59,302 bases of DNA from Limnohabitans sp. Jir72. Lineage in GTDB: Bacteria; Pseudomonadota; Gammaproteobacteria; Burkholderiales; Burkholderiaceae_C. The stretch lies in NCBI RefSeq assembly GCF_003063575.1, contig NZ_NESC01000015.1, positions 1 to 59,302 on the forward strand, in the 5' to 3' direction. Shown here piece by piece: positions 34,631-44,600 of this stretch (the stretch's first letter is position 1; each line of letters opens with the position of its first letter). Below the pieces are notes generated by a model. The model ran no database searches. It was given only the letters and a program-made list of their open reading frames with translations, and was not told the DNA's origin. The position numbers and the translations under genes are program-made.

Positions 34631-35604
34631 ACGCCCCACAGGCCCGCCGGATCCTGATCACCGGCGCCTCGGGCTTTTTGGGCCAAGGCTTGGTGCGCGC
34701 TTTGGCTGAACGCGGCCAGGGCGAAGTCCTCATCGCCGTCGACGTGCGCGAAGTGCCACAAGCCCAGCGCCTGCCCAACATCAACTACGTCACCCAAGAC
34801 GTGCGCGACCCGGCGCTGGCTGGCACCCTCGCCACGCACCGCATCGACACCGTGGTGCACCTGGCCTCCATCGTCACACCCGGCAAAGACTCGAACCGCG
34901 CATTTGAATATTCGGTCGATGTGGGCGGCACACGCAATGTGCTGCAAGCCTGCGTGCAGCAAGGCGTAGCGCACATCGTGGTGTCTTCCAGCGGCGCAGC
35001 CTATGGCTACCACGCTGACAACCCCGACTGGCTCACCGAAGACATGCCCCTGCGCGGCAACGAAAGCTTTGCCTACGCGCACCACAAAAGGCTGGTCGAA
35101 GAGATGCTGGCGCAATACCGCCAAAGCCACCCCGAGCTGCAGCAAACCGTGCTGCGCATTGGCACCATCTTGGGCGAGCGGGTCGACAACCAAATCACCG
35201 CCTTGTTTGAAAAACCCCGCCTCTTGGCCATTGCAGGCAGTGACAGCCCCTTTGTGTTCATCTGGGACGAAGACGTCACCGGCGCCATCGTGCATGCGCT
35301 CAGCGGCCAAGCCGCAAACGGCTGCTTCAACCTGGCTGGTGACGGTGCCCTGACGATCTTCGCGATTGCCAAGCGCCTGAACAAGCGCACCCGCGTCTTG
35401 CCCGCGTGGCTCCTGAAAACCGCTTTGTGGCTGGGCAGCCGCTTGGGGCTTAGCCGCTACGGCCCCGAACAACTCGACTTTTTGCGCTACCGGCCGGTGC
35501 TGCTGAACACAGCGCTCAAGACCCGCTTTGGCTACACGCCCGCCAAGACCAGTGCACAAGCATTTGACGCATTTGCCAGAGTGAAAAACAAGCACCCTGG
35601 CTGA
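34627..35604 (+). CDS. NAD-dependent epimerase/dehydratase family protein
   Basis: Extended SDR of 325 residues. The Rossmann motif ITGASGFLGQGLVRALAERG lies at the N-terminus, VHLASIVTPGKDSNRAFEYSVDVGGTRNVL follows, and the catalytic Tyr and Lys are in SFAYAHHKRLVEEM. The C-terminal part (LLKTALWLGSRLGLSRY) is hydrophobic. It resembles atypical members near 3-beta-hydroxysteroid dehydrogenases rather than sugar-nucleotide epimerases. The TTG at 34627, overlapping the previous stop, gives the normal N-terminus. It is the last gene of the four-gene operon. Confidence 0.85.
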   Translation: MNAPQARRILITGASGFLGQGLVRALAERGQGEVLIAVDVREVPQAQRLPNINYVTQDVRDPALAGTLATHRIDTVVHLASIVTPGKDSNRAFEYSVDVGGTRNVLQACVQQGVAHIVVSSSGAAYGYHADNPDWLTEDMPLRGNESFAYAHHKRLVEEMLAQYRQSHPELQQTVLRIGTILGERVDNQITALFEKPRLLAIAGSDSPFVFIWDEDVTGAIVHALSGQAANGCFNLAGDGALTIFAIAKRLNKRTRVLPAWLLKTALWLGSRLGLSRYGPEQLDFLRYRPVLLNTALKTRFGYTPAKTSAQAFDAFARVKNKHPG

Positions 35605-35642
35605 ACTGGCCACATCAAGCGTTCAACTGACAGGAATCGGGC

Positions 35643-37157
35643 TCAAGCGCCAGGGCGGTATGGCGTCACAATTTTGCCTCTTTGCCATTCAGGGCGGATC
35701 AGTTTTCGCGCGCCGGTCCCCAGTCCGCTTAAACCCGTGCTGCCCAGCGCCAGCGATGCAGCGACCGATGGACAAGCCAAACCGCGATGGCGTGAAATGG
35801 CCGTAGCAAACATGGCTTCACCGGGGTCCCCAAGTGCATGCAACAAGTCATCTGACGCAGCGCACTGAGGCACAAAGCCATCGGCATACCCGCCCTGACC
35901 TTTGTTGTTCACGCCCTCAAACTCCATGGCAGCATAGGTGATGCCGCAATTGTCCTGAGGCACAAACCCATAAGGCTTGCCACAAGTGGTGCCACCAATT
36001 TGCACAACCTCCACATCCACGCCACGCAAGCCATTGATGATGGACTCGCTGGCTGAACAGGTTTGATCCGTGGTGAGAACATAGATACGGGACAAGCTCA
36101 AAGACTCGATGGCTTTGCCATCCATGTCCGCGCTGTAAAAAGGCAAACTTTCATCTTCCGAAGTCCGCTTGTCACTGTGACGCACCGTTTCAAAGGTTTT
36201 GCCTTGCGTGCGAACAGGTCCCGCCACGCCATAAGCCACAGCACTGGCCAAAGCCAAGTAGCCCCCACCGTTGTAGCGCAAGTCCACCACCAGTTGATCG
36301 ACTTTCTGCGTCTTGAAATCGCTCAAGGCGGCCAGCAATGGGGCTTGGGCTGATTCCACATGCGCATTAAAAAGCAGGTAGCCCCACTTCACCCCCTGCG
36401 AATCGGTCACCACCTTGTGCTCTGCCTGTGGCAAAACAGTGGTGCTGGCCGTCAAGAAAACTGTTTCTGTGTTTGTTTGGCCCTGGCGCTTGACCAGAAA
36501 ACTGTGTGTGCCTGCAACAGCAGGGGTCAGCACACGATCAACCGATGTTGCGTTGGCAGTCACATTCACCGCATAACCATCAACACCCACGATTTCATCT
36601 CCCCGTTTGAGGCCTGTTTGCGCTGCAAATCCGGCTTGGTTGATGGGGAAAACATGAGAGATCCAAATGCGGCGTGCAGACCCGCTGCCTTGCTCACTGA
36701 GCAACCACCCGTACCCTAACTCCGCTCCTTGTGAAAACTGATTCCAAGAATACGTACCCTGGACGAAGCTGAATTTATCGACGGCCGCCCCGGAAGCTGT
36801 GCGCTTGGGGGTCAACTGGGCATAGAAATAATTGCTCAGCGAATTTGCAAAATTCTGCCAAGCTGACCCATTACTCAGGTTGAACTGGGCATCGCTGGCA
36901 TTCACCGCCGGGATGTCTTTGTACCAAAAATAACGCTCTTGCAGGTAAGCTTTGACCCAGTTTCGCTCGTCGGCCAATGTGCCTTTTTGGGTCGCTGTGG
37001 ACGCATCACCCGACAAAATATTGTCCACTGAACAGATTTGAGCCAACTCGGTGGAAGTTTTCTCTGGCTTCACCTCGGCTGTGCCGCCTCCGCCTCCACC
37101 ACCACATCCAGCCAGCGCCAGCACCACCCAGCAGCAAACAGTCCCATAAGCGCGCAT
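35643..37157 (-). CDS. S41 family peptidase, lipoprotein
   Basis: C-terminal-processing-protease family (S41) lipoprotein of about 504 residues. The signal peptide ends in LALAGC, a lipobox, followed by seven glycines that act as a flexible tether. A PDZ-like region (about 170-240: QTGLKRGDEIVGVDGY) precedes the protease core VVDLRYNGGGYLALASAVA and TTDQTCSASESIINGL, where the Ser in SASE is the likely nucleophile. It is probably anchored in the outer membrane facing the periplasm. A GTG at 37163 is possible, but GAGGTG lies at ideal distance from the ATG at 37157. Confidence 0.9.
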   Translation of the reverse strand: MRAYGTVCCWVVLALAGCGGGGGGGTAEVKPEKTSTELAQICSVDNILSGDASTATQKGTLADERNWVKAYLQERYFWYKDIPAVNASDAQFNLSNGSAWQNFANSLSNYFYAQLTPKRTASGAAVDKFSFVQGTYSWNQFSQGAELGYGWLLSEQGSGSARRIWISHVFPINQAGFAAQTGLKRGDEIVGVDGYAVNVTANATSVDRVLTPAVAGTHSFLVKRQGQTNTETVFLTASTTVLPQAEHKVVTDSQGVKWGYLLFNAHVESAQAPLLAALSDFKTQKVDQLVVDLRYNGGGYLALASAVAYGVAGPVRTQGKTFETVRHSDKRTSEDESLPFYSADMDGKAIESLSLSRIYVLTTDQTCSASESIINGLRGVDVEVVQIGGTTCGKPYGFVPQDNCGITYAAMEFEGVNNKGQGGYADGFVPQCAASDDLLHALGDPGEAMFATAISRHRGLACPSVAASLALGSTGLSGLGTGARKLIRPEWQRGKIVTPYRPGA

Positions 37158-37166
37158 GAACACCTC

Positions 37167-37217
37167 AAATCAAAAGTTGATTTAAAAGTACTCATTATGA
37201 ATGATGAATCAATCATT
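37167..37217. promoter_or_regulatory. Two palindromes before the S41 peptidase gene
   Basis: AAATCAA-AAG-TTGATTT (37167-37183) and AATGAT-GAATCA-ATCATT (37200-37217) fill the 66-bp gap between the IclR gene and the S41 gene. AT-rich palindromes of this kind could be operators or a weak terminator for the IclR transcript. Confidence 0.4.
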
Positions 37218-37223
37218 TAAAGA

Positions 37224-37994
37224 TCAAAGCAATGGCCTCAGTTCTCGCGCTGCCTCCAGCAGCAAAGGCAACCACTTGCGCTGCACAGCGGCTTCGGTCA
37301 ACTGCTCTGGCGTGCTCACCACATTGAGCGCCGCCAATGTGCGCCCCTGCATGTTGCGCAAGGGAACGGCCAGGGCATGGATGCCCAGCTCATGGGCATC
37401 GCGTGACAGCGCGTGATCTTGTGCGCGCACCTGAGCGATGATGGATTGAAAGGCCGCCATGCCCACAGCGGTCTGCGGCGTGATGCGCGCCAGAACACGA
37501 TCCTTGAGCCAGTCGTTGAAGTCCGACTCGGGCAAATTGGCCAACAACACCTGCCCAGTGGACGTGGCATGCGCCGGCAAACGTGCGCCCAAGTGCAAAC
37601 CATAGGCCAGATGACGCACAGGCTCGGCCACGCCAGCGCTGCGTGCCACGATCACGCACTCATCCCCGTCCAGCACCACCGCCGAAAATGAGGCCTGCGT
37701 TTGCACCGCCAGCCGGTTGAGCGTGGGCTGCAAGGCACGTGGCAAGCGCGAGGTGGCCATGTAGCTGCCCGCAAAGCGCAACACCCGGGCAGACAACCAG
37801 TAATGGCTGCCGTCGGTCTCCAGATAACCCAGTTCTGCCAGCGTGAGCAAATGCCGCCGCGCCGAAGCACGGGTGATGCCGGTGCGCTGGGCGGCCAGCG
37901 TGGCGTTCAAGCGCTGCCGCTCGGTATCAAAGGCTTCCAAAACGGACAAACCTTTGGCCAGGCCTTCGATGTAATCTGCTTTGGCAATGGGCAT
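37224..37994 (-). CDS. IclR family transcriptional regulator
   Basis: Regulator of 256 residues. The N-terminal winged helix (YIEGLAKGLSVLEAFD, then GITRASARRHLLTLAELGYL) is followed by the effector-binding IclR domain (ATSTGQVLLANLPE, RDAHELGIHALAVPLRNM). The sequence is closest in style to the PcaR/PobR activators of aromatic-acid pathways. It lies 9 bp downstream of the aminotransferase gene on the same strand, so the two are probably co-transcribed. The effector is not evident. Confidence 0.92.
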   Translation of the reverse strand: MPIAKADYIEGLAKGLSVLEAFDTERQRLNATLAAQRTGITRASARRHLLTLAELGYLETDGSHYWLSARVLRFAGSYMATSRLPRALQPTLNRLAVQTQASFSAVVLDGDECVIVARSAGVAEPVRHLAYGLHLGARLPAHATSTGQVLLANLPESDFNDWLKDRVLARITPQTAVGMAAFQSIIAQVRAQDHALSRDAHELGIHALAVPLRNMQGRTLAALNVVSTPEQLTEAAVQRKWLPLLLEAARELRPLL

Positions 37995-38003
37995 AGCTGC
38001 TTT

Positions 38004-39221
38004 TCAAATGGTTGAATCGACGGGCTCAGAGCCCCGTCCATTCTGGAGCGACCAAGCCCGCAAGCGTTCCACGCCTTGCGCAAGACGCACCAAATCTTTC
38101 GAGGCAAAGCACCAGCGCAGCCAGCCTGCGGCCTCAGAGGCAAAGGCTTCGCCGGGGGCCAGGCCCAAACCGGCTTCGGCCACCAAGCGCTTGGCGGTGG
38201 CCACCGAGTCGGGGTGGCCTTCGAGTCTGAAAAACGCGTACATGCCGCCTTTGGCTGGGGCCACTTGCACGCCTGGCACGGCTTGCAGCAAGGGGACCAA
38301 GGTGTCGCGGCAGGCTTTGAGGTGCGCCACCACGCGGGGCGTGATGGCAGCGGTATTTTGCAAAGCCACCACACCCGCACGCTGGGTGAAGACCGAGGCA
38401 CACGAGGTGTTGAACTCGATCAGCTTGCCCATGTGGGGGGTCATGGCGGGCGGCATCACCAGCCAGCCCAGGCGCCAGCCGGTCATCAAGAAGCTCTTGG
38501 AAAAGCTGTGGACCACCACCAGGCGGTCATCTGGCTCGGCCACGTCCAGAAACGACGGCGCGCAGCCGTTGGCCGTGTCGGTGTCGTAATACAGGCGCTC
38601 GTACACCTCGTCGGCCAGCACCCAGGTACCGGTGCTGCGGCAATGCGCCAGGATCTCGGCTTGTTCGGCGCGGCTCAATGTCCAGCCCGTGGGGTTGTTG
38701 GGCGAGTTGACAATCAGCATTCGGGTGGCGGGCGTGATGGCCGCTTTGAGCGCGGCCATGTCCAGCTGCCACTGGCCAGCCACGGGGCGCAGCGAGACGC
38801 ACTTCAAATGCGCCCCCATGACCAGCGCTTGTGCCGTGAGGTTGGGCCACACCGGCGTGACGGCGACCACCTCGTCGCCCGCGTCGATCAGGGCTTGCGC
38901 GGTCAACATCAGCGCGTTGACGCCACCCGAGGTGATGGCGATGCGGTCCACGCCAATGTGGCCGTGCAGGGCCGTCATGTAGTCGGCCACCGCTTGGCGC
39001 AACTCGGGCAGGCCCAGGTTGTGCGAATAGAAAGTCTCGCCGCCTTGCATGGAATCGATGGCGGCCTGACGCACGATGTCGGGCGTGACCTCGTCGGACT
39101 CGCCAAACCAAAAAGCCAACACATCGGGGCGGCCCATGCCCGCGTTGGCCACTTCCCGGATGCGGGACTCTTCCAGATCGAGCACGGTCTGGCGCATGAA
39201 AGGTGGGGCAATGTTGTTCAT
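38004..39221 (-). CDS. Pyridoxal phosphate-dependent aminotransferase, class I/II
   Basis: Fold-type I aminotransferase of 405 residues. The Asn in VNSPNNPTGW, Asp-Tyr in LADEVYERLYYD, and PLP lysine in HSFSKSFLMTGWRLGW are all visible, and the substrate-carboxylate arginine is in the C-terminal WLRWCFAS segment. It probably acts on aspartate, an aromatic or another 2-oxo acid; the specific substrate is not determined. It is the first gene of a minus-strand run with the IclR regulator and diverges from a small secreted-protein gene. Confidence 0.92.
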   Translation of the reverse strand: MNNIAPPFMRQTVLDLEESRIREVANAGMGRPDVLAFWFGESDEVTPDIVRQAAIDSMQGGETFYSHNLGLPELRQAVADYMTALHGHIGVDRIAITSGGVNALMLTAQALIDAGDEVVAVTPVWPNLTAQALVMGAHLKCVSLRPVAGQWQLDMAALKAAITPATRMLIVNSPNNPTGWTLSRAEQAEILAHCRSTGTWVLADEVYERLYYDTDTANGCAPSFLDVAEPDDRLVVVHSFSKSFLMTGWRLGWLVMPPAMTPHMGKLIEFNTSCASVFTQRAGVVALQNTAAITPRVVAHLKACRDTLVPLLQAVPGVQVAPAKGGMYAFFRLEGHPDSVATAKRLVAEAGLGLAPGEAFASEAAGWLRWCFASKDLVRLAQGVERLRAWSLQNGRGSEPVDSTI

Positions 39222-39322
39222 GCCTTCATCCTAACTTCTGCCAGCGCCACCGCCGCGCATGGCTTGCGAAATTTGATCAGCTGCCTATCATGGGCAGCAC
39301 AACAACACGTCAGGGAGACCCC

Positions 39323-39553
39323 ATGAAACACCACCGCGCAGCGCTGCTCATCGGATTGCTGTCCGCCCTCCTCGCCTGCAGCCTGGCCCCGTCCACGGCG
39401 TCCGCTGCATCCACCGGCGTGTCCCGCAAAAAAGCCCCCAGGCAAGCCATCGACCGAGGCCCCGCCGAAACCCGGGCCGAACGCGACAAGCGCCTGGCGC
39501 GCGAATGCAAAGGCCGCCCCAATGCGGGTGCCTGCGAAGGTTACGGCTACTGA
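39323..39553 (+). CDS. Small secreted hypothetical protein
   Basis: 76-residue protein with a clear signal peptide (KHHRAALLIGLLSALLACSL, cleavage near TASAAST). The mature part is very basic, rich in Arg, Lys and Glu, and ends RECKGRPNAGACEGYGY with two cysteines that could form a disulfide. Function unknown. The ATG at 39323 follows GGGAGACCCC. LLACSL could also be read as a lipobox, but the later AxA site fits better. Confidence 0.7.
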   Translation: MKHHRAALLIGLLSALLACSLAPSTASAASTGVSRKKAPRQAIDRGPAETRAERDKRLARECKGRPNAGACEGYGY

Positions 39554-39559
39554 ATCACC

Positions 39560-39660
39560 TGCAGGAGCGCACCCTGTGCGCGAAGGATTGTTGTGGGAGC
39601 AGCGCCCTGTGCGCGCTGGGATGTCGCATTGAAAATCGCGCACAGGGTGCGGCTCCTACA
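39560..39660. repeat. REP-type cluster overlapping the recD stop codon
   Basis: Three GTAGGAGC-family segments: TGCAGGAGCGCACCCTG at 39560, TGTGGGAGCAGCGCCCTG at 39592, and a reverse unit ending GGCTCCTACA at 39651-39660. The last pairs with either of the others. The TAG stop codon of recD (39656-39658) lies within the conserved TGTAGGAGC of the reverse unit. Confidence 0.85.
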
Positions 39661-41695
39661 TGAACCACTGCCGCAAGCCACTGGCGCGCACGCTGGGCCG
39701 GGCAATGGCCGCTTCCAGCAAGCCCGCTTGGGCCTCGATCAGGCTGAACTGTTCGCGTGCCCGGGTGATGCCGGTGTAGACCAACTCGCGTGACAACACG
39801 TCGGCACCGCCCGGTGGCAACACCAGCGCCGTGTGCCAAAACTCCGAGCCCTGGCTTTTGTGCACCGTCATGGCAAAAGCGGTTTCCACATGGGCCAAGC
39901 GTGTCACGCTGACCGATCGCAGCTGATCGCCATCGAGGAACCAGACCTTGAGCGCGCCTTGCGCGTTGGGCAAGGCCACGCCCACGTCGCCGTTGAACAC
40001 CCCCAGCTGCGCGTCGTTGCGCGTGACCATGACCGGCCGCCCGGCAAACCACTCGCCCTGGGCTTTAAGCCAGCCTTGGTCGGCCAGCGCTTTTTGCACA
40101 GATGCATTCAGGCCTTCGGTGCCCCACTCGCCTTGGCGCACCGCGCACAAAATGCGAAAGCGGTCAAAGGCCAGCAAGACCGATTGGACCCAGGCGTCGT
40201 GCGCACCGGCCACCGGCCCGGCGGCGATGCAGGCCAAGTATTCGGCATACGAGGGCTTGCCCGATGCACCACGCGCCAAATCACAAACCGCCTGCGGGCT
40301 GCTGGCCTGCTGCGCCCACAGCGGCTGCGCAAGCGGCCCGGCATCGGCCGACTGCAAGGCGGCAGATGCCGCCGTGGCATCGCCGCCATTCACGGCCCAA
40401 GCCAGTTGCCCGATGGGTCCGCCAAAGCGGCGGCTCTCGCGCAGCATGACGGTTTGCTGGGCCAAAGGCGGCGCTGAAGTGCCAGCGGCCAGATACGCCG
40501 CCTCCAGCGTCTGCCCGGCTACGGCCTGAACAAACTGCACCGTTTCGGCGCTGTAGTGGCCTTGCGCCGCGTCGCGGCACAGATCGCCCAGCACGGCACC
40601 GGCCTCCACCGAGGCCAGCTGGTCCTTGTCGCCCAGCAGCACCAGCCGCGCATGCGGCGGCAAGGCTTGCAGCAAGGCGTCCATCATTTCCAAATGCACC
40701 ATCGAGGCTTCGTCCACGATGAGCACATCCACATCGAGCGGGTGTGCCGCATGGTGGCGGAACTGCCTCGAATCGGGCCGCGCACCCAAGAGCGAATGCA
40801 AGGTGCGCGCTGGCCCCATGCGCTCGACCAACGCTTTGAGGTCCAGCCCGGCGTCGGCGGGCACAGGCAAGTCCTGCAAGGCTTTGTCGATGGATTGTTT
40901 CAATCGCGCTGCGGCTTTGCCGGTGGGTGCGGCCAGGGCCACGCGCAAGGGGCTGCCCGTGTCGTGCAGCGCCAGCAACAAGGCCAACAAGCGCGCAGCG
41001 GTGTAGGTCTTGCCCGTGCCCGGCCCGCCGGTGATGACCGACAAACGGGCCCGCAGGGCCACAGCGCAAGCCATCTTCTGCCAGTCCACATCTGGCCTGG
41101 GCGCGAAAAACCGGTCCAGCCACACACGCGCTGCCTGTTGCGGCACCGGCAGCGGTTCACCGGCACGCTGCAGCAAGCCCTGCCCCACCCGCTGCTCGTA
41201 GCCCGCATAACGGCGCAGGTACAAAAGCGGCGCATCGGCTGTGCCGCCGAGCACCAGGGGCTGGCCCGCATCGGAGGCATCGGCGTCACGCAGGCAGCTG
41301 GCTTGCAGCTGCTCACGCCAGCCAGGCACATCTCGGGGCATGCTCGCCCACAAGGCGTTCAGGCCCAGGGGCCCGTCCACCCAGGCGGCAGGCCAACCCA
41401 GCAAGGCCACAGGCACATCGCACAAAGCGGCGACCGACAAGCAAGTGTGGCCCCGCCCTTCCATCTGCGCCAGCACGGCGGCGGCCACCAGCAAGGCCGC
41501 TGGCGCTTGTGGGTCGAGGCGGTGCAATTGCTCAGGCAGCGCGCTGTCGATGCGGCGCAGCAGGCCCTGATCGGCCCACGCGTGCAGCCACTGCAAGGCT
41601 TGCGCGGCGCTCAGCATGGCGGCGGGCTGCTCGTTCAGCCAGTCCATCTGCGCCGCAGGCACCACCAGGGCGCGGGGATTTTTGCGCACGCTCAT
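39656..41695 (-). CDS. recD: Exodeoxyribonuclease V subunit alpha
   Basis: RecD helicase of 679 residues, the 5'-3' motor of RecBCD. Walker A is TGGPGTGKTYTAAR, Walker B is LIVDEASMVHLEM, and the C-terminal UvrD-like motif is TVHKSQGSEFWH. The frame is open much further upstream, but that part shadows recB. The ATG at 41695 overlaps the recB stop (ATGA), and MSVRKNPRAL is a normal start. The stop codon falls in a REP element, so the last residue before it (Met) comes from the repeat boundary. Confidence 0.95.
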   Translation of the reverse strand: MSVRKNPRALVVPAAQMDWLNEQPAAMLSAAQALQWLHAWADQGLLRRIDSALPEQLHRLDPQAPAALLVAAAVLAQMEGRGHTCLSVAALCDVPVALLGWPAAWVDGPLGLNALWASMPRDVPGWREQLQASCLRDADASDAGQPLVLGGTADAPLLYLRRYAGYEQRVGQGLLQRAGEPLPVPQQAARVWLDRFFAPRPDVDWQKMACAVALRARLSVITGGPGTGKTYTAARLLALLLALHDTGSPLRVALAAPTGKAAARLKQSIDKALQDLPVPADAGLDLKALVERMGPARTLHSLLGARPDSRQFRHHAAHPLDVDVLIVDEASMVHLEMMDALLQALPPHARLVLLGDKDQLASVEAGAVLGDLCRDAAQGHYSAETVQFVQAVAGQTLEAAYLAAGTSAPPLAQQTVMLRESRRFGGPIGQLAWAVNGGDATAASAALQSADAGPLAQPLWAQQASSPQAVCDLARGASGKPSYAEYLACIAAGPVAGAHDAWVQSVLLAFDRFRILCAVRQGEWGTEGLNASVQKALADQGWLKAQGEWFAGRPVMVTRNDAQLGVFNGDVGVALPNAQGALKVWFLDGDQLRSVSVTRLAHVETAFAMTVHKSQGSEFWHTALVLPPGGADVLSRELVYTGITRAREQFSLIEAQAGLLEAAIARPSVRASGLRQWFM

Positions 41696-44600
41696 GCGGC
41701 CTCCTCGGGGGTCATCATGGCGTCCAGCGCATCGAGCAAAGCCACTGGCGCAGGCAAGGTGCAGCAGCCTGCGGCCGGTCCATCGATGCCGCGCAAAAAC
41801 AAATACACCGCGCCGCCCAACTGCGTTGCCGGGTCGTAGGCCTCGCCCAAACGGGCCCGCAGCAAGCGGTGCAGCGCCAGCATGTACAGCGCGGCTTGCA
41901 CCTCGTAGCGGTGGTGCGCCATCGCCGCATCCAGCGCGGGCGCGGTGTAGGCGGCATCGCCCTCGCCCAGGTGGTTGGACTTGTAGTCCAGCACCCAATA
42001 GCGCCCCGCGTGTTCGAACACCAGATCGGCAAAACCCATCAGCATGCCGTGCAGCTGTGCGTCGGGCAGCTGCGGGCGACTCACGCCGGGCAGCAAATGC
42101 TGGCGGCACAAAGCGTCCACCTCTTTGGCGTGCAAGCGCGCAGCGGGCAACCAAAACTCCATCTCGGGCAGCAAGGTGCCCAGGGCATTCAAAGGCGCAT
42201 CGGGGCCGCGCAATGGCTGGGCCACCACACGCGAGAGCCACTGCACCACGTCAGCGGCCTGCGCCTTGTAGCCCGCCCGCTCGCAGCGCCTGGCCAGGCG
42301 TTCGGCCTGCGGCGTGCCGGGCTGCAAGGCGAAGTGGTCCGCCGCCAGCCACTCCAACTGGTCGTGCAAGAAGTTGCCCGCGCTGGGGCCTCGGGCAAAG
42401 CTGTGCCAAGGTGCCAAGGCGGCTGATGCGGAGGCTGAGGGTACGGTCGGCAGCGACACCTCGTCCACCAGCGGCTCGTCATCGGCCGGGCGCGGGGTGG
42501 CCATGTGCAAAGCCGCCTGCAACACGGGTTGCGAAGACAGGTCCCGCGTCAAGCGCGAAAAGCTGGCGATCGTCCAGCTCTTGTCGATGCGGGCCGTGCT
42601 GTGCAAAGCCTCTTGCAAGGCCGCGTGCTGGGCAGGCCGCTGCCAGCGGGTCAAGGGCACATCGCTTGGGGCCAGCGTCAACTGCACAGGCAGCGCCTCG
42701 CCAAGCGCTGCGGTCTGCAGCGCCTGCAGTGGTTGCAGCCATTGCGCGGCTTCCAGTGGCTGGCCGCCGCCCAGCAAGTGGCCAGGCGCGCTGTCGTGGT
42801 TGACGCAGGCCTTGCCGTTGCCACGCTTGACCGCGCTCCAGCCCACCCACAGGGCGTGCCGCGCACGGGTCAAGGCCACGTACCACAGCCGCAGGTCTTC
42901 GCGCAGGCGGTCCAGGTCCGCGCCTTTCGCGTCTTGCTTGTCAAACGCCAGCGTCCAGTGGCGTTCGCCCTGCGCGTCATTGACTTGCAGCACAGCGGCC
43001 TTGTCGGCGCTGACCACGCGGTGGCTGTGCGCAAAGGGCAGGCACACCAGCGGGTATTCCAGGCCCTTGCTCTTGTGGATGGTGATGACTTTGACCAGGT
43101 CTTCATCGCTTTCCAGGCGCACGGTCTGTTCTTCGTTCTCAGCTGCGCTGCCGTCCAGCGCTTCGTCGATCTGCTGGCTCAGCCAGCGGATCAGGGCCTG
43201 TTCGCCGTCCAGCTGGTGGCTGGCGGTTTGCAGCAGTTCGGCCAGGTGCAAGACATTGGTCAGGCGGCGTTCACCATCGGCCTGCCCGCGCCAGCGCCCG
43301 GCCAGCTGCAAGACATGCAGCGACTGGCGCAGCATGGCCAGCACGCCCTGGTTTTGCCAGGTCTGGCGCAGTTCGCGCATCTGCTCGGCACGCTGGTCCA
43401 GCAGCTCGTCTTGGGTGGCCAGGTCATGCAGCTCGACCAAAGACAAACCCACAGTGCGCGTGCCCAAGGCGGCGCGCACGCGGCGCATGTCTTGCGGCTC
43501 GGCCACGCCGCGCAGCCACAGGCACAGGTCTTGCGCTTCGTCGCTGGCCAACACCGAGTCGCGGTCCGACAAATACACCGAGGCCACGCCGCGCCAGCGC
43601 AGCGCATCGCGCACGGCGGCGGCTTCCACACCGGTGCGCACCAGCACCGCAATGTCTTTGGGCTTGAGCGCGGTGTCGCCTTTTTGCGGATCGGCAAAGC
43701 GCGCCTGTGGGTCACTGAGCCAGGCCACGATCTGCTCGGCGCACAAGGCCGACAAATGCGCACGCGCATCGCGCTGGCTGCGCAGCGTGTCGTCGTGCAC
43801 CACCGTCATGGCCGGAATGGGGCCGGTGCTGCCGGTCAGCACTTCGGCTCGGCCCTTGGCGTCCACGCTTTGGAAGGGCAAGGGGTCTTCATCGCCATGG
43901 CGGTAACCGAAGGCGTCTTGCGGGATGTTGAACCAGCGGTTGACCACATCGACCACCGCCACGGTGGACCGGAAATTGGTGCCCAGCACATGGTGGCGAC
44001 CTGCGGTGGCGCGGCGTGCGGCCAGATAGTTCTGGATGTCGGCGCCGCGAAAGCCATAAATCGACTGCTTGGGGTCACCGATCAAGAGCAGCGCAATGTC
44101 TTGCCGGTTGTCCGCCGTGCAGTAGATGCGGTCAAAGATGCGGAACTGCAGCGGCGAGGTGTCCTGAAACTCGTCGATCAGGGCCACCGGAAACTGCTCG
44201 CGCAGGCGCTGGGCCAGGCGCTCGCCCGCTTGCGGGTCGGCCAGCGCCACATCCAGGCGCTGCAGCATGTCGGCAAAACCAAACAAGCCGCTGCGGCGCT
44301 TGAGCTCAGCCATGCGCTGCTGCACATGCGTGCGGGCGTGCAGGCGGGAGGCCTGCGCCGGGTCGGGCAAGGCCAGCAAGGCGGCTTGCAAATCGGCATA
44401 GGCCTGGCTTTCGGGCGGCCAATCCACAGGGGCTTCGCCGGGCTTGCGGCAAGCCATCAGCCCTTCGGGCGTGAAGCGGTCCCAGCCGGTTTTCATGCCG
44501 GCTTGCAGGGCCTGCGCATCGTCCGGGCCTTGCGACCAGGCCTTGAGCACGCCCAGCCATTCGGCGCATTTTTTGTACGTGAGCTTGCGACCGTCCCAGC

